NCBI GenBank assembly: GCA_027485855.1
Contig: JAIXQD010000020.1
Location: 1 to 64,000, forward strand
Reading direction: 5' to 3'
Source of the DNA: Rickettsiales bacterium
GTDB lineage: Bacteria > Pseudomonadota > Alphaproteobacteria > G027485855
Length of the DNA stretch: 64,000 nt
Shown: one piece after another, positions 1-9,706 of the stretch
How positions within the stretch are numbered: position 1 is the first letter of the stretch
Layout of the letters: every line of letters begins with the position of its first letter
Translations under genes and position numbers: made by a program
The notes under the pieces: model-generated
What the model saw: the letters and a program-made list of their open reading frames with translations, nothing else
Told to the model about the DNA's origin: nothing
Database searches by the model: none

Positions 1-463
1 CATTGCTGCTGCATAAGAGTGTGAGTGGCGATGATAAGGCGGCCAAAATATTAAGAATATTTTCCTCTATCTGTTCGGCTCTCGGTTGCCAGCCAGCCCC
101 TGCCGGATATTCATGCTGCTGTTGCCAATTTTGCAACGGGGCTTTGCCATAACGTTGCTCAATTTCGGCATTGCTGAGGCCTTCCCAGGCGCCGTAATCA
201 ATCTCACGCAAGCGCTCATCGATGGTTATAGGCGTGTGGCAATATGCGCTGTGCAGCACCTCTTGCAGATGTTGGCGCGTGCGCAACAGCGGCCCACAAA
301 AAGCTTGCTGCGGCTGCATCTTTGCTTGCTGCAAGGCCAAACCCAGCGCATGGGCTTGCGCCACGCCCTCGGCCACCAAAGGCAAATCGGTGCGGGCGCC
401 AACCATAACGGGCGTTTGCCCCGTGGCAAAAGTATTGCCATGACGCACCAATAATAGCTGCAT
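1..463 (-). CDS. Histidine phosphatase (phosphoglycerate-mutase-like), C-terminus cut off by window edge
   Basis: Reading the minus strand from the ATG at 461-463 gives an open frame to the window edge that starts MQLLLVRHGNT. The RHG triad at residues 7-9 carries the phospho-accepting histidine of the histidine phosphatase superfamily. Downstream come a GPLLRTRQ segment and an EIDYGAWEG segment, both typical of cobC/GpmB-like small-molecule phosphatases. About 154 residues are visible. The family is usually near 190-210, so the last catalytic histidine region lies outside the window. The start overlaps the kdsB stop by one base (TAATG), so the two genes are probably translationally coupled. 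The substrate cannot be assigned. Confidence 0.8.
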   Translation of the reverse strand, partial: MQLLLVRHGNTFATGQTPVMVGARTDLPLVAEGVAQAHALGLALQQAKMQPQQAFCGPLLRTRQHLQEVLHSAYCHTPITIDERLREIDYGAWEGLSNAEIEQRYGKAPLQNWQQQHEYPAGAGWQPRAEQIEENILNILAALSSPLTLLCSSN

Positions 464-1275
464 TAGCTGAGCCTCGCCGTGCCGTTATAAGTGGGCAAAA
501 GCTCGCCCTGCTCTTTTATCAGCCGCTCACAAATGGGCAAATCGGCCTCGCTATCAATCGCCCAAGAAATGCGCCCGCGCTTATCAACCAGCACCACTTG
601 TATAGGTAGGCCATGCTCAAGGGCCCGCAGTTGCTCAAGCTGCTCGACCGCCTCAAAGCGCCCCTCGGGCAGTGCCACATACTGCGCCAAAGCCTTGGGC
701 GTATAAGCATAAATACCTATATGACGAAACACGGGCGGCGCCCCCGCCCCTGCCGTGCGCACAAAAGGGATAATTGTTTTAGAAAAATAGAGGGCCCGCC
801 CCTTATGATCAAAAGTGACGGTGGTGCCGCCGACAATACCCTTGGCTTTTTGCGCCATAAGCTCGGCCAGCTCATCGGCGCTCACGGGCACGGCGGGCGT
901 GGCCATTGCTATGTCGCTATTCTGCTGCATGGCTTGTGCAAGGGCGGTTAAATACCAAGGCGGCGTCAGCAACGCATCGCCTTGCAGATTGATAATTATA
1001 TCGGCCTGCTCGGTAAGTTGCTGGCTTGCGGCATAAACGCGCTCGGTGCCATTGCGGCACTCGGGCGGGGTCATCAGCACCTTGCCGCCAAAAGCCTGCG
1101 CATGATCGGCAATGCGCGCATCGTCGGTAGCGATATAAACCTCGGCTACAACCGAACTGGCCTTGGCCAAAGCCCAAACGCGCTGTATCATGCTGACGCC
1201 CGCGACCATGGCCAAGGGCTTACCCGGAAAGCGGGTTGAACCATAACGAGACGGTATAACCACAATGGTGCGCAT
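463..1275 (-). CDS. kdsB: 3-deoxy-manno-octulosonate cytidylyltransferase (CMP-Kdo synthetase)
   Basis: Activates Kdo with CTP for lipopolysaccharide inner-core synthesis in the cytosol. The 270-residue protein opens with the nucleotide-binding signature IPSRYGSTRFPGKPL (residues 7-21), followed by ATDD, a C-R-N-G-T-E-R segment and NLQGD near residue 97. The Asp of NLQGD is the expected metal/CTP ligand. The family usually has QGDEP; here it reads QGDALL, a form I recall from alphaproteobacterial members that also carry the TPPW segment seen here. It is divergent from the Nudix gene at 1278, with only two bases between the start codons, and its stop overlaps the next gene's start. Confidence 0.88.
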   Translation of the reverse strand: MRTIVVIPSRYGSTRFPGKPLAMVAGVSMIQRVWALAKASSVVAEVYIATDDARIADHAQAFGGKVLMTPPECRNGTERVYAASQQLTEQADIIINLQGDALLTPPWYLTALAQAMQQNSDIAMATPAVPVSADELAELMAQKAKGIVGGTTVTFDHKGRALYFSKTIIPFVRTAGAGAPPVFRHIGIYAYTPKALAQYVALPEGRFEAVEQLEQLRALEHGLPIQVVLVDKRGRISWAIDSEADLPICERLIKEQGELLPTYNGTARLS

Positions 1276-1277
1276 TT

Positions 1278-1685
1278 ATGTCATCTCCACACATTACTGA
1301 CCAACAGCTGCGTGCTGCGATTATTCGGGGTAGCCAGCTCTTATTTATACAAAATTCGGCAAACCAGCAATGGCAGTTACCGGGCGGCGCCATGCTGCCC
1401 GATGCCGGCATTCGGGCAACCTTGGCCCAGCACCTTAAAGCGCAAACGGGTCTGGCTTTAAGTTATATGTCCGAAGATTATCATTTTCACCATCATCAGC
1501 CGCCATTGTTTTTGCGCCAATTTTATTGCGAAACCGCCAATAAGGACGAGCCAACCCTAGGGGCTGATTTTAGCGCCCATCGCTGGGTGCGCTATGATAC
1601 GGCGCTGGCCACCATGCCTATGGATAAAATTGAGAAACGCGGCGCCTTAGAGGCGCTCTTGCGTTTTTGCAAAGAAAGCTACTAG
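1278..1685 (+). CDS. Degenerate Nudix-fold protein (probable pseudoenzyme)
   Basis: A 135-residue protein. Its first half has the Nudix fold pattern: QQWQLPGGAMLPDAG at about residues 33-47, then a helix ending QTGL. With the Nudix spacing G-x5-E-x7-R-E-U-x-E-E-x-G-U laid over it, the length and the glycines fit exactly. However, the conserved E, R, E, E and E positions read A, Q, H, A and Q. It is therefore unlikely to hydrolyse nucleoside diphosphate derivatives in the usual metal-dependent way and may bind a ligand or regulate. The ATG at 1278 leaves two bases to the kdsB start, so promoter and ribosome site must lie inside kdsB. No later in-frame start preserves the fold. Confidence 0.75.
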   Translation: MSSPHITDQQLRAAIIRGSQLLFIQNSANQQWQLPGGAMLPDAGIRATLAQHLKAQTGLALSYMSEDYHFHHHQPPLFLRQFYCETANKDEPTLGADFSAHRWVRYDTALATMPMDKIEKRGALEALLRFCKESY

Positions 1686-1726
1686 GAGAAAAGCGACTGA
1701 TTAAGGCTACCAATTAGCTTACCTGA

Positions 1727-2155
1727 TTAGAGGCGCTTACATAAATAATGACGCACATAACCCGTGGGGAAATCAGGGATTGAGCCATAAAGCGCAAAGC
1801 CGCGCTTTTCGTAAAAACCTAGGGCTTGAAAACTAAACGTATCAAGATAAATGCCAACGCAGCCACGGGCTTTAGCCTCGGCCTCGGCTTGGTCTAGTAA
1901 GCGCGTGCCCCAATCTTGCCCACGCAAAGCATCGGCCACCCACACATATTTTATGTGCAACCAATCGGCCCAGCTTTCGGCATAAATGCCGCCCTCGATG
2001 GCTTGCGCCGCATTGCGTAAGAATACCGCCCATGGCTTGGGTGGCGCAAAAGGGCGGCCCGTTTTACTGGTGTTATGGCTATCAAGCCCGTGTAACAGCG
2101 CGGTGATATCCTCACGCTCGGGCGCATTGGTGATATCTAGAAGTAACTCGCTCAT
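1727..2155 (-). CDS. GNAT-family N-acetyltransferase
   Basis: A 142-residue protein. The central VWVADALRGQDWGTRLL segment (about residues 71-87) matches GNAT motif A, with R/Q-x-x-G-x-G/A contacting acetyl-CoA pyrophosphate. It is followed by LDTFSFQALGFYEKRGF, the usual motif B ending in a Tyr next to the thiol site. The C-terminus YVRHYLCKRL fits a short single-domain acetyltransferase. The substrate is unknown. Eight bases separate it from the upstream small gene at 2164-2490, so it probably belongs to a unit read after the bc1 genes or that small gene. Convergent with the Nudix gene. Confidence 0.8.
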   Translation of the reverse strand: MSELLLDITNAPEREDITALLHGLDSHNTSKTGRPFAPPKPWAVFLRNAAQAIEGGIYAESWADWLHIKYVWVADALRGQDWGTRLLDQAEAEAKARGCVGIYLDTFSFQALGFYEKRGFALYGSIPDFPTGYVRHYLCKRL

Positions 2156-2163
2156 CTTTATTG

Positions 2164-2490
2164 TTATAGCCGAGGTGACGGCGGCGCAGCCGGACGTGGC
2201 GGCGGCGAGAAAAAGGGTGGCCGCATATCAGTGGGGATGGGCATGGTCGCAGCGCCGCGTTCGAGCAGAGTTGCCAGGCGATCGGCCATGGCCAAAATCT
2301 GGCCCATATCGCCAATATCGATACCAAAGCGCGGCGGGTAACTTGCTTGCACCGTGGCCCAGCGCACCTTGCCTGCATCACTGCGCACAAATACGCGATA
2401 ACTGCCGCCGCCATACCAAGCCTCAGCCCGAAAGCCGCTGCCATCATTGCTATCTGTTTGCCAAGCTTGTTCCCAACTGATTGCTGTCAT
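2164..2490 (-). CDS. Small hypothetical protein
   Basis: A 108-residue frame that fills the gap between the bc1 fusion gene and the GNAT gene on the same strand, 12 bases after fbcH. The N-terminal 75 residues look like a folded domain: WEQAWQTD, AWYGGGSYRVFVRSD, and a helix MGQILAMADRLATLL. The last 20 residues are a proline-rich tail. I do not recognise a family. Its frame is preferred over the 111-aa frame at 2112-2447 because it fits the gap without overlapping the GNAT gene. Confidence 0.55.
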   Translation of the reverse strand: MTAISWEQAWQTDSNDGSGFRAEAWYGGGSYRVFVRSDAGKVRWATVQASYPPRFGIDIGDMGQILAMADRLATLLERGAATMPIPTDMRPPFFSPPPRPAAPPSPRL

Positions 2491-2502
2491 GCGCCCATCT
2501 CC

Positions 2503-4536
2503 TTAATGCACATCGCGCCACAAACGGCGCTTGGCCGCATACATGATGCCGGCAAACACAAATAGGAATAAAATCACCTTAACGCCGGTTTGCTTGCGCG
2601 CCTCCATATGTGGCTCACTGGCCCAGGTTAAAAACTGTGATACATCGCGCGCCATTTGATCGACGGTGGCATTGGTGCCGTCGGCATAGGTCACCTGACC
2701 ATCGGCCACAATGGGGGCGGCCATAGCAATTTGCCCGCCCGAAAAATAGGGATTATAATTCATGCCCTGCCCCATTTTCATATCGGCCGGTGGCTCGCCA
2801 TAGCCGGTGAGCAAAGAATAAATATAATTCTCGCCGCCATGACGGGCCTTAACAATCAGCGACATATCGACCGGATAAGCACCATTATTGGCCGCACGCG
2901 CCTGCTGCTCATTGGCGAAGGGCTTTTTAAATGTATCGGACGGCAAAGCGGGGCGCTCAAACATCTCACCCTCGTCATTGGGGCCGTCCATCACCGTATA
3001 TTCGGCCGCAATGGCTTTTACCTGCTCGGGCGTAAGGCCAATGCCGGTGAGATGCCGATAAGATAAATGACGCATGCCATGACAGGCCGAACAGACCTCT
3101 TTGTAAACCTGAAAACCGCGCTGTAAGGCGGCGCGGTCATAGGTGCCAAATAGGCCGCTATGGGGCCAGTCAATCTCCCGCGGCTCTTTTGCGTCACCGG
3201 CGGCCAGCGCTGGTGATGCCAATAGCATTATACCACACAGCGCCAGCACGGCAACCGATGCCATTTTTTTGGCGCCCGCCAAGGCTGCATCAGCAATGCT
3301 GATGGGCAAAGTGAGTACCGGCTCTTTTTTATTTAAGAACGGGATAATGCCCAAAAAGTGAAAGTAATACCAAAAAGTGGCAAACTGGCCGATATAAAGC
3401 CAAGTGCCTTCTGCAGGCTTGGCCCCGGCAAAGCCCAGCAAAATGGCATTAAAGACAAACAGCCAAAACGCCACCCGATACCATGGGCGAAAACGCGCCG
3501 AGCGCACCTTATGCTTATCGAGCCATGGCAAAACAAACAGCAGCGCCACCGCACCAAACATGGCCAAAACGCCGCCCAGTTTGGAATCGATAATCACGAT
3601 ATGCGTAAAAGGAATACCAATATCAAAAGTAACCGCGCGCAAAATGGCGTAGAACGGCAAGAAATACCATTCAGGCACAATATGTGCGGGCGTTACCAGC
3701 GGGTTCGCCGGAATGTAATTATCCGGATGGCCCATATAATTGGGGAAGAAAAACACCATAAAGGCAAAGAAAATCAAAAACACCGCCAGACCAAACATGT
3801 CCTTCACCGTGTAATAGGGGTGGAAGGGCAAAGTATCGGCAGCGCTTTTTGGCTCAATGCCCAAGGGGTTGTTAGAGCCCGTTATGTGCAAAGCGGCCAC
3901 ATGCAAAAACACCACCGCCACAATCACAAACGGCAAAACAAAATGCAGCGCAAAAAAGCGCGTAAGTGTTGGGTTATCAACACTAAAGCCGCCCCACAGC
4001 CACACCACAACATCTTCGCCAACCAGCGGAATGGCCGAAAATAAATTGGTGATAACTTTAGCGCCCCAAAAGCTCATTTGCCCCCAAGGCAGCACATAGC
4101 CCATGAAAGCTGTAGCCATCATCAACAGCAAAATGGTCACGCCCAAAATCCACAGCAATTCACGCGGATGCTTATAAGAGCCATAATACATGCCACGGAA
4201 AATATGAATATAAACCGCGATAAAAAACATCGACGCGCCATTCATATGAATATAGCGAATAAGCCAGCCATTATTGACATCGCGCATGATGCGCTCAACC
4301 GCGCTAAAGCTGCTATTCACATCGCTGGTGTAATGCATAGCCAAAATAATGCCGCTGATAATCATGGTAAACAGCATGACCATGGCAATGGCGCCGAAGT
4401 TCCATAAATAGTTAAAGTTACGCGGCGCCGGATAGCCCGCATATTCTTTTTCTAGGAAAGTGAAAATGGGCAGACGCTGATCGACCCAATTTAAAATAGG
4501 ATTTTTTACCGCAGATTTATGCAAACCCAAGCCCAT
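2503..4536 (-). CDS. fbcH: Cytochrome b/cytochrome c1 fusion, bc1 complex (fbcH type)
   Basis: Encodes both haem-bearing membrane subunits of ubiquinol:cytochrome c oxidoreductase as one 677-residue precursor. Residues 1-410 are cytochrome b: haem ligands H97/H111 in helix B and H198/H212 in helix D (14-residue spacing each), and the Qo-site PEWY at 288-291. Residues about 423-446 form an internal signal peptide ending SPALAAG. Cytochrome c1 follows, with CSACH at 482-486, a Met-rich axial ligand region near 604-608, and a C-terminal anchor at about 650-668. In Bradyrhizobium fbcH such a fusion is cleaved after export; cleavage here is inferred from the retained signal. It follows petA after 11 bases, so petA-fbcH is an operon. 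Confidence 0.96.
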   Translation of the reverse strand: MGLGLHKSAVKNPILNWVDQRLPIFTFLEKEYAGYPAPRNFNYLWNFGAIAMVMLFTMIISGIILAMHYTSDVNSSFSAVERIMRDVNNGWLIRYIHMNGASMFFIAVYIHIFRGMYYGSYKHPRELLWILGVTILLLMMATAFMGYVLPWGQMSFWGAKVITNLFSAIPLVGEDVVVWLWGGFSVDNPTLTRFFALHFVLPFVIVAVVFLHVAALHITGSNNPLGIEPKSAADTLPFHPYYTVKDMFGLAVFLIFFAFMVFFFPNYMGHPDNYIPANPLVTPAHIVPEWYFLPFYAILRAVTFDIGIPFTHIVIIDSKLGGVLAMFGAVALLFVLPWLDKHKVRSARFRPWYRVAFWLFVFNAILLGFAGAKPAEGTWLYIGQFATFWYYFHFLGIIPFLNKKEPVLTLPISIADAALAGAKKMASVAVLALCGIMLLASPALAAGDAKEPREIDWPHSGLFGTYDRAALQRGFQVYKEVCSACHGMRHLSYRHLTGIGLTPEQVKAIAAEYTVMDGPNDEGEMFERPALPSDTFKKPFANEQQARAANNGAYPVDMSLIVKARHGGENYIYSLLTGYGEPPADMKMGQGMNYNPYFSGGQIAMAAPIVADGQVTYADGTNATVDQMARDVSQFLTWASEPHMEARKQTGVKVILFLFVFAGIMYAAKRRLWRDVH

Positions 4537-4547
4537 GACGCTCTCCC

Positions 4548-5108
4548 TTAACCGATTTTAATGCGCGCATCAGTGACAAACTGATAAGGCGGCACAGCCA
4601 GATTTGATGGCGCAGGCCCTTTGCGAATACGCCCCGAACTATCATAGTGCGAGCCATGACAGGGGCAGAACCAACCATCATAATCGCCCTTGGGCTCGGT
4701 GGCTTTCTGCCCCAGTGGCACACAGCCCAAATGGGTGCAAACACCCAGCATGACCAGCCATTGCGGCTTTTGCACGCGCTGCTCGTCGGCTTGTGGGTCA
4801 CGCAGATTATTTAAATCTACGCTCTTGGCTTCTTCAATTTCTTTGGCCGTGCGGTGCCTGATAAACACCGGATTACCGCGCCACTTAATGGTAATAGCCA
4901 TGCCCTCTTGAATGGGGGCTAAATCGACTTCAGTGGTGGCCAGCGCCAAAGTATCGGCCGCAGGGTTAAGGCTATTAATCAGCGGCCACACAAAGCAAGC
5001 CGCGCCAACTCCCGCCATGGTATTGCCGGCCAAAATCAAAAAATCGCGCTTTGCGGCAACGGGGGCCGTATCTAACGATTGCTGAGAATGAGAAGAATCC
5101 TGTGCCAT
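4548..5108 (-). CDS. petA: Rieske iron-sulfur subunit of the bc1 complex
   Basis: The 2Fe-2S subunit that carries electrons from ubiquinol to cytochrome c1. In the 186-residue protein, cluster box I is CTHLGC (C124, H126, C129) and box II is CPCHGSH (C148, C150, H151), with the two disulfide cysteines present. The N-terminus has a single transmembrane helix (about 23-45) preceded by AAKRDFLIL. In Rieske proteins this position normally holds a twin-arginine (RRDFL) Tat signal; here it reads Lys-Arg (codons AAG CGC). It is first gene of the petA-fbcH operon, with an AT-rich upstream region facing trmL. Confidence 0.95.
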   Translation of the reverse strand: MAQDSSHSQQSLDTAPVAAKRDFLILAGNTMAGVGAACFVWPLINSLNPAADTLALATTEVDLAPIQEGMAITIKWRGNPVFIRHRTAKEIEEAKSVDLNNLRDPQADEQRVQKPQWLVMLGVCTHLGCVPLGQKATEPKGDYDGWFCPCHGSHYDSSGRIRKGPAPSNLAVPPYQFVTDARIKIG

Positions 5109-5210
5109 GCGGCTTGTTCCATCGTCATGAGTGGTTGAAAAATAATTTTATATTTTTATGTGCCTAAATTAGCCTTGTCGTCACCCACTGGCTAGGGGTA
5201 TTTACTGCCT

Positions 5211-5669
5211 ATGGCCATTTCATTTGCGCTTTATCAGCCCGACATACCGCAAAACGCCGGTGGGGCCTTGCGCCTGGCCGCATGTTTAGGCCGCGTGCTG
5301 CATATTATTGAGCCTTGCGGCTTCGTTTGGGATGACCGTAAATTGCAGCGGGCGGGGCTAGATTATGCGGCCAATGCTTATTGTGTTCGCCATCAAAACT
5401 TTGCTGATTTTGTCAAGGCCGTGCCGCGCATCGTGCTGGTCTATCCAAGGCAGGCCACAAGCTATACCGATTTTAGCTTTGCACCAGACGATTGCCTGCT
5501 TTTAGGCAGCGAAACCAGCGGCGTGCCCGACAGCGTGCAAGAGCAATGCCCCAACCGCGTTTCTATCCCCATGATGCAAGGCATGCGCAGCCTTAATGTG
5601 CTGACTGCTGCCAGCATGGTGTTGGGAGAGGCGCTGAGACAAACGCAGCAGTGGCAAACACAACAATAG
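5211..5669 (+). CDS. trmL: tRNA (cytidine(34)-2'-O)-methyltransferase
   Basis: A SPOUT-class RNA 2'-O-methyltransferase acting on the wobble base of tRNA-Leu isoacceptors. At 152 residues it has the compact TrmL length. The N-terminus ALYQPDIPQNAGGALRLAACLG matches the family's NTG-R region. The C-terminal knot contains LLLGSETSGVPDS, RVSIPMMQGMRSLNV and an A-x-x-M-V-L-G-E helix, which together bind S-adenosylmethionine. It is divergent from petA with about 100 bases between starts and convergent with the 5693 gene. It appears monocistronic. Confidence 0.9.
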   Translation: MAISFALYQPDIPQNAGGALRLAACLGRVLHIIEPCGFVWDDRKLQRAGLDYAANAYCVRHQNFADFVKAVPRIVLVYPRQATSYTDFSFAPDDCLLLGSETSGVPDSVQEQCPNRVSIPMMQGMRSLNVLTAASMVLGEALRQTQQWQTQQ

Positions 5670-5692
5670 CAAAGGCAGCAATTTGTAGCTCT

Positions 5693-6466
5693 TTAAGCCA
5701 ATTTTGCCGCTTTAGCGGGCTGAGCCGCTTTAATGCGCTTCGGCCGCGGGCGCTGCCTTGCATAAAAATCTTGTAGCTTTTTCTCGGCTTTTTCGCGCGG
5801 CGGGAGCTTTAAAGCCAAATCGGCTTTGGCTTCGGCCAGTTGTTTTTCCAGCGTTTGCACGCGGCGCCAAGATTCGCTATAGGCCATTTGCGCCTCGCGC
5901 TGCTTTTTATAAAGCGCGTCATGTTCGGCCGAGGCCGCTTGTTTGGCCTGCATAAAATCAGCGCGCAATGTTTCGGCATCTATATTCAGCTTAGCACAAA
6001 GCCGTTTTTCAATTTCTGCGACAATCTCAGCACTACGCTTGCTCGTAGCAGCAATACGCGCCACAGCCCCCATGCCTACAGTATCATCCATCTGGGCGGC
6101 ATAAGCGGCATCCTGCGCATCGCGCCAATTGAGAAAATCATTGCGGTAGCGGCTGGCAATCGTGCGGCCTTTAGGAGTGGCCGCCGCTTTTTGCTCGCGC
6201 TCATAACGGGCGGCAAAGGCAGTCCAAACGCGGCTGGGCTGCAAATCGGCCTGCTTGGCCACTTCATTGATAAGCTTTTGCATATAATCGGCCACGGCTT
6301 TGCTTTCGCGCTGATTATAGCTGACATTGGGGGTTTTCTGCTCTTCTTGTAGCAAAAACAGATAATGCTCGCGCAGCTTAGCCCATTCATCGAAAGTTTG
6401 GGGGAAACGCTCAATCAGTGGCGCCCTCCGATTATTATTGCTAGGATTATTATTGCTATTGGTCAT
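5693..6466 (-). CDS. Hypothetical basic coiled-coil protein
   Basis: I do not recognise a family. With the ATG at 6466 it is 257 residues, preceded by a strong Shine-Dalgarno-like AGAGGGG. An upstream ATG at 6493 is possible but has no such site. The N-terminus is Asn-rich ([14 protein letters not shown]). The middle is helical (a [17 protein letters not shown] stretch and an arginine/lysine-rich [15 protein letters not shown] stretch). A long helix at about 185-235 is probably coiled coil, and the tail is Lys/Ala/Pro-rich and very basic. That composition suggests nucleic-acid or scaffold binding, which is only inference. Divergent from hemF. Confidence 0.65.
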   Translation of the reverse strand: MTNSNNNPSNNNRRAPLIERFPQTFDEWAKLREHYLFLLQEEQKTPNVSYNQRESKAVADYMQKLINEVAKQADLQPSRVWTAFAARYEREQKAAATPKGRTIASRYRNDFLNWRDAQDAAYAAQMDDTVGMGAVARIAATSKRSAEIVAEIEKRLCAKLNIDAETLRADFMQAKQAASAEHDALYKKQREAQMAYSESWRRVQTLEKQLAEAKADLALKLPPREKAEKKLQDFYARQRPRPKRIKAAQPAKAAKLA

Positions 6467-6553
6467 GGCGACCCCTCTAAAAGTGGTTTTCATTGTTTTA
6501 GCGAAATGTTAAAGATGTGGCAAGTGGTTTATCCCCCAATAGGACATATAGCG

Positions 6554-7522
6554 ATGAGCGCCATTCAGAAAACCCAACCTGCAGCAGATAGCACCTCCGC
6601 AGAAAACACCCCCGCAGATAGCACCCCCAATGAGGCGCAGATGCAGCAAGCCAGCGAATGGTTTGCGGCTTTGCGCAATCGCATTTGTGCGGCCTTTGAA
6701 GCCTTGGAAGATGAGCTAACCAACAGCCCCCATAATAGCTCCCACAATAGCCCCCTGCCCGCAGGTCGCTTTGAGCGCAAAACATGGCAGCGGCAAACAG
6801 ATAATGGCGAGGATAATAAAGGCGAGGATAATAAAGGCGGGGGCGGCACCATGAGCCTGATGCGCGGGCGCGTGTTTGAAAAAGTGGGCGTCAATATCTC
6901 AACCGTGCATGGCACTTTCAGCGAGGAATTCCGCCGCCAAATTCCAGGCGCGGCCGAAACCGGCGCCTTTTGGGCCTCGGGCATTTCACTTGTGGCGCAT
7001 ATGCGCTCGCCCTTGGTGCCCGCGGTGCATATGAATACGCGGCATATTATCACCAGCCAAGGCTGGTTTGGCGGCGGCGCCGACCTCACCCCCGTTTTTG
7101 CCGACGAGGCCGACACGGCCGATTTTCATGCCGCGCTGAAAGCGGCCTGCGATAAGTTTGACAGCAGCTATTACCCACGTTTCAAAGAATGGTGCGATAA
7201 GTATTTTTACCTACCGCACCGCAACGAAGCGCGTGGTGTGGGCGGCATTTTTTATGACAACATCAATAGCGGCGATTGGGCGCGTGACTTTGCTTTTACC
7301 AAAGCTGTGGGCGAAGCATTTTTAGACATCTACCCCAAAATTGTGCGGCGACACATGCATAAAAGCTGGACCGAGGCGCAGCGCCAAGCCCAACTCATCA
7401 AGCGGGGCCGCTATGTTGAGTTTAACCTGCTTTACGACCGCGGCACGCTATTTGGCCTTAAAACCAACGGCAATATCGAGGCCATTCTCATGAGCCTGCC
7501 GCCCGAAGTGAGCTGGCCCTAA
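6554..7522 (+). CDS. hemF: Oxygen-dependent coproporphyrinogen III oxidase
   Basis: Oxidatively decarboxylates coproporphyrinogen III to protoporphyrinogen IX in haem synthesis. The conserved core includes [59 protein letters not shown] and [15 protein letters not shown]. The active-site His and Asp positions sit in the HMNTR and GGADLTP segments. The start chosen is ATG 6554, about nine bases after AGGA, giving 322 residues; longer frames reach back into the divergent gene. The N-terminal 60 residues carry an extra Asn/Thr/Pro/Ala repeat. A perfect 15-bp tandem duplication (6806-6835) lies just before the core. Confidence 0.94.
   Translation: MSAIQKTQPAADSTSAENTPADSTPNEAQMQQASEWFAALRNRICAAFEALEDELTNSPHNSSHNSPLPAGRFERKTWQRQTDNGEDNKGEDNKGGGGTMSLMRGRVFEKVGVNISTVHGTFSEEFRRQIPGAAETGAFWASGISLVAHMRSPLVPAVHMNTRHIITSQGWFGGGADLTPVFADEADTADFHAALKAACDKFDSSYYPRFKEWCDKYFYLPHRNEARGVGGIFYDNINSGDWARDFAFTKAVGEAFLDIYPKIVRRHMHKSWTEAQRQAQLIKRGRYVEFNLLYDRGTLFGLKTNGNIEAILMSLPPEVSWP
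6806..6835 (+). repeat. Two tandem 15-bp units inside hemF
   Basis: The unit ggcgaggataataaa occurs twice back to back in frame, adding G-E-D-N-K twice immediately before the glycine run of the catalytic core. The duplication lies in a linker, so a copy-number change would add or remove five residues without shifting frame. Confidence 0.9.
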
Positions 7523-7539
7523 ATACGATTTGCTAGATA

Positions 7540-9633
7540 TTATTTAATCGCGTGCAAAAACTGCCCGACCTCTTCATCAAGCTTACGTGTTTGCGCGCCA
7601 AGCTCATGCGCCGCCGATAGCATCTGATCGGCCGCTCTGCCCGTCTCACCAGCGGCATCATTCACGCCGGCGATATTGGTGCTAACTTCAGTGGTGCTGG
7701 CCGAAACACGCTGCACCGCGCCCGATATTTCACGCGTGGCGGCATTTTGCTGCTCAACTGCGGCAGCCACAGTCGTGGTAATCTCATCAATGCGTTTTAT
7801 CACGGCCGTGATATCTTGAATTGATTTTACCGCAGTGCTGGTTACCGCCTGCATTTGTTGCACTTGTTCAGAGATATCCTCGGTCGCTTTCGCGGTTTGG
7901 TTGGCGAGGTTCTTAACCTCACTCGCCACCACGGCAAAACCCTTGCCCGCTTCGCCAGCCCGCGCCGCTTCAATGGTGGCATTGAGTGCAAGCAAGTTGG
8001 TCTGGTTGGCGATGTCGTTAATCAGCTCAATCACTTGACCAATTTTACCCGCAGCCACACTCAGGCCCTCAACCGTGGCATTGGTGGCATTGGCTTTGCC
8101 TACAGCCTCACGCGCAATGCCGGCCGATTCACTCACCCGTGCGGCAATTTCGGCAATAGAGGCCGTAAGCTCTTCGGTGGCGCTGGCCACGGCCGAGACA
8201 TTATGGCCAGAGTCTTGCGCGGCCCCCGCCACTTGTGTGGCTTGCTTTTCTGTTTGAATGGCCATAGCCGAAAGCGATTGTGCCGTGGCCTCAAGCTCGG
8301 TCACGGCACCACTAATTAATTGTGTCACCTGTCCGACGCTGTCCTCAAACGAGCTGGCCAATTGCTGCATTTCCTGTTTGCGCTTGGCGGCGTCATCGAT
8401 GTCCTTTTGTTTCATGCTGGCGCGCAGTTTTTGTGCTTCTTGGCTGCGCTGCTGTAACACTTCAACGTTAGTTGCCAATTGCCCCAGCTCATCGGCGCTT
8501 TTCAGTGGCGCAAGATTAATGGCGTAATTTTCGGCGGCCAGCTCATGCACCGCATTTTGCAAACCATCAATACGGCGCAACACCGAATGATTGATAAAGT
8601 AAAATAAGAATGCCGCAAAAATAACCGATAAAATTATCAGCGCTACGTTAAGCCACAAATTAAATGTATCATCGCTATTTCTCACTATCACTTCAACCAA
8701 GGCTTGTTGGCGAGCTGCCTTAAATAAATCGGTCGCTGTTTGCAAAGCTTCGCTGGATTGGGCAAAAAAATCAGCAAAGCCTATGGGCGCTTGGGGGTCG
8801 CCCGCTTTATAGGTTAAAAATTTCTGCCGCGCTTGCTCGTAATCGGTAAAATAGCTGGCATGCATTTTTTTGATGGCGGTTTTTATGTGGTCGGCTGTGG
8901 TTTTGTTTTCAAGCTCGGCAGCTAAAGCCGTGTCCGCATCCTTGGTTGATTGCGAAAACACCAAGAGCTTGGCTTTGTCTAAATCGCTGAGCGGCTGATT
9001 GAGGGCCGCGGCAATGGCAAATTCGGTGCGCTCGCGCCCGCCATGTTCGCGCACGCGCCAAGCCAGATAAGAAATATTCAGATATTTTGTGACTGCCACC
9101 GAGGCATTGTCGGTTTGTTTTTCAAGCCAGCTGCGCTTAAGCTCTAAGCGCTGAATCAGCGCCGGAATCACCAGCGGCCATTGCGCCACAAATTCGGCAT
9201 TGCGCTCGGCTTGCGGCTTGGCTAATTCAATATCGGCACGGCGGCGCCATTGTGCCAGCACATCGATGTCGTTTTGCAGATTTTGTTTAAAAGAATCCAC
9301 CTCACGTAAATCATAGGCCTCTTGCGATAAATCAAACAACGCTTGATTAAAAGCTTTATCCACCTTTGCGCGCTGTTCATCAAGCAACGCCCGATATTGT
9401 GGGGCGATGGCAGTCGGCAAACGGCTCGTCACTTGCACCACCGAGCGCTCCAGCGATAATTCGATAAGCCCTTCACTGACAGAATTAAGTATATCTAATG
9501 CATGATGGGCTCTTTGATCATCCGCAAGACCGGCCCACAAAACACTCACCTTCATGCCGCCAGAAATGAGCACGGCTAGCAGCATTAAGGCAATCAGCGA
9601 ATTCAGTGTTTTGCGTATATTGAGGCCGAACAT
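7540..9633 (-). CDS. Methyl-accepting chemotaxis protein (4-helix sensor, HAMP, signalling domain)
   Basis: A 697-residue inner-membrane chemoreceptor. TM1 is at about 10-32. A periplasmic region of about 300 residues is all-helical. TM2 at about 330-350 (a [20 protein letters not shown] stretch) runs into a HAMP domain ([14 protein letters not shown] to [14 protein letters not shown]). The cytoplasmic part holds paired coiled coils around the highly conserved hairpin tip ([20 protein letters not shown], then [15 protein letters not shown]). It would signal to CheA/CheW; the ligand cannot be predicted. It is convergent with hemF (17 bases between stops) and stands alone, but the flagellar operon lies 12 kb away. 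Confidence 0.94.
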   Translation of the reverse strand: MFGLNIRKTLNSLIALMLLAVLISGGMKVSVLWAGLADDQRAHHALDILNSVSEGLIELSLERSVVQVTSRLPTAIAPQYRALLDEQRAKVDKAFNQALFDLSQEAYDLREVDSFKQNLQNDIDVLAQWRRRADIELAKPQAERNAEFVAQWPLVIPALIQRLELKRSWLEKQTDNASVAVTKYLNISYLAWRVREHGGRERTEFAIAAALNQPLSDLDKAKLLVFSQSTKDADTALAAELENKTTADHIKTAIKKMHASYFTDYEQARQKFLTYKAGDPQAPIGFADFFAQSSEALQTATDLFKAARQQALVEVIVRNSDDTFNLWLNVALIILSVIFAAFLFYFINHSVLRRIDGLQNAVHELAAENYAINLAPLKSADELGQLATNVEVLQQRSQEAQKLRASMKQKDIDDAAKRKQEMQQLASSFEDSVGQVTQLISGAVTELEATAQSLSAMAIQTEKQATQVAGAAQDSGHNVSAVASATEELTASIAEIAARVSESAGIAREAVGKANATNATVEGLSVAAGKIGQVIELINDIANQTNLLALNATIEAARAGEAGKGFAVVASEVKNLANQTAKATEDISEQVQQMQAVTSTAVKSIQDITAVIKRIDEITTTVAAAVEQQNAATREISGAVQRVSASTTEVSTNIAGVNDAAGETGRAADQMLSAAHELGAQTRKLDEEVGQFLHAIK

Positions 9634-9706
9634 GATATATCCTCGCTGAGTATTATCGTAGGAAATTTAGCCTACATTTGTAGGGTAAATTTTTGGTATA
9701 TCGCTG

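Noticed and set aside
1686..1726. Imperfect 13-bp repeats between the Nudix and GNAT stops
   Set aside because: The three units (gattaaggctacc and relatives) share too few bases to separate from AT/TTAG-rich chance.
3358..4044. 228-residue plus-strand frame opposite cytochrome b
   Set aside because: It is antisense to a strongly conserved gene, is rich in His/Lys/Gln as expected of a mirror frame, and has no family features. Similar long antisense frames opposite acnA (39437-40105) and smc (46832-47542) are rejected for the same reason.
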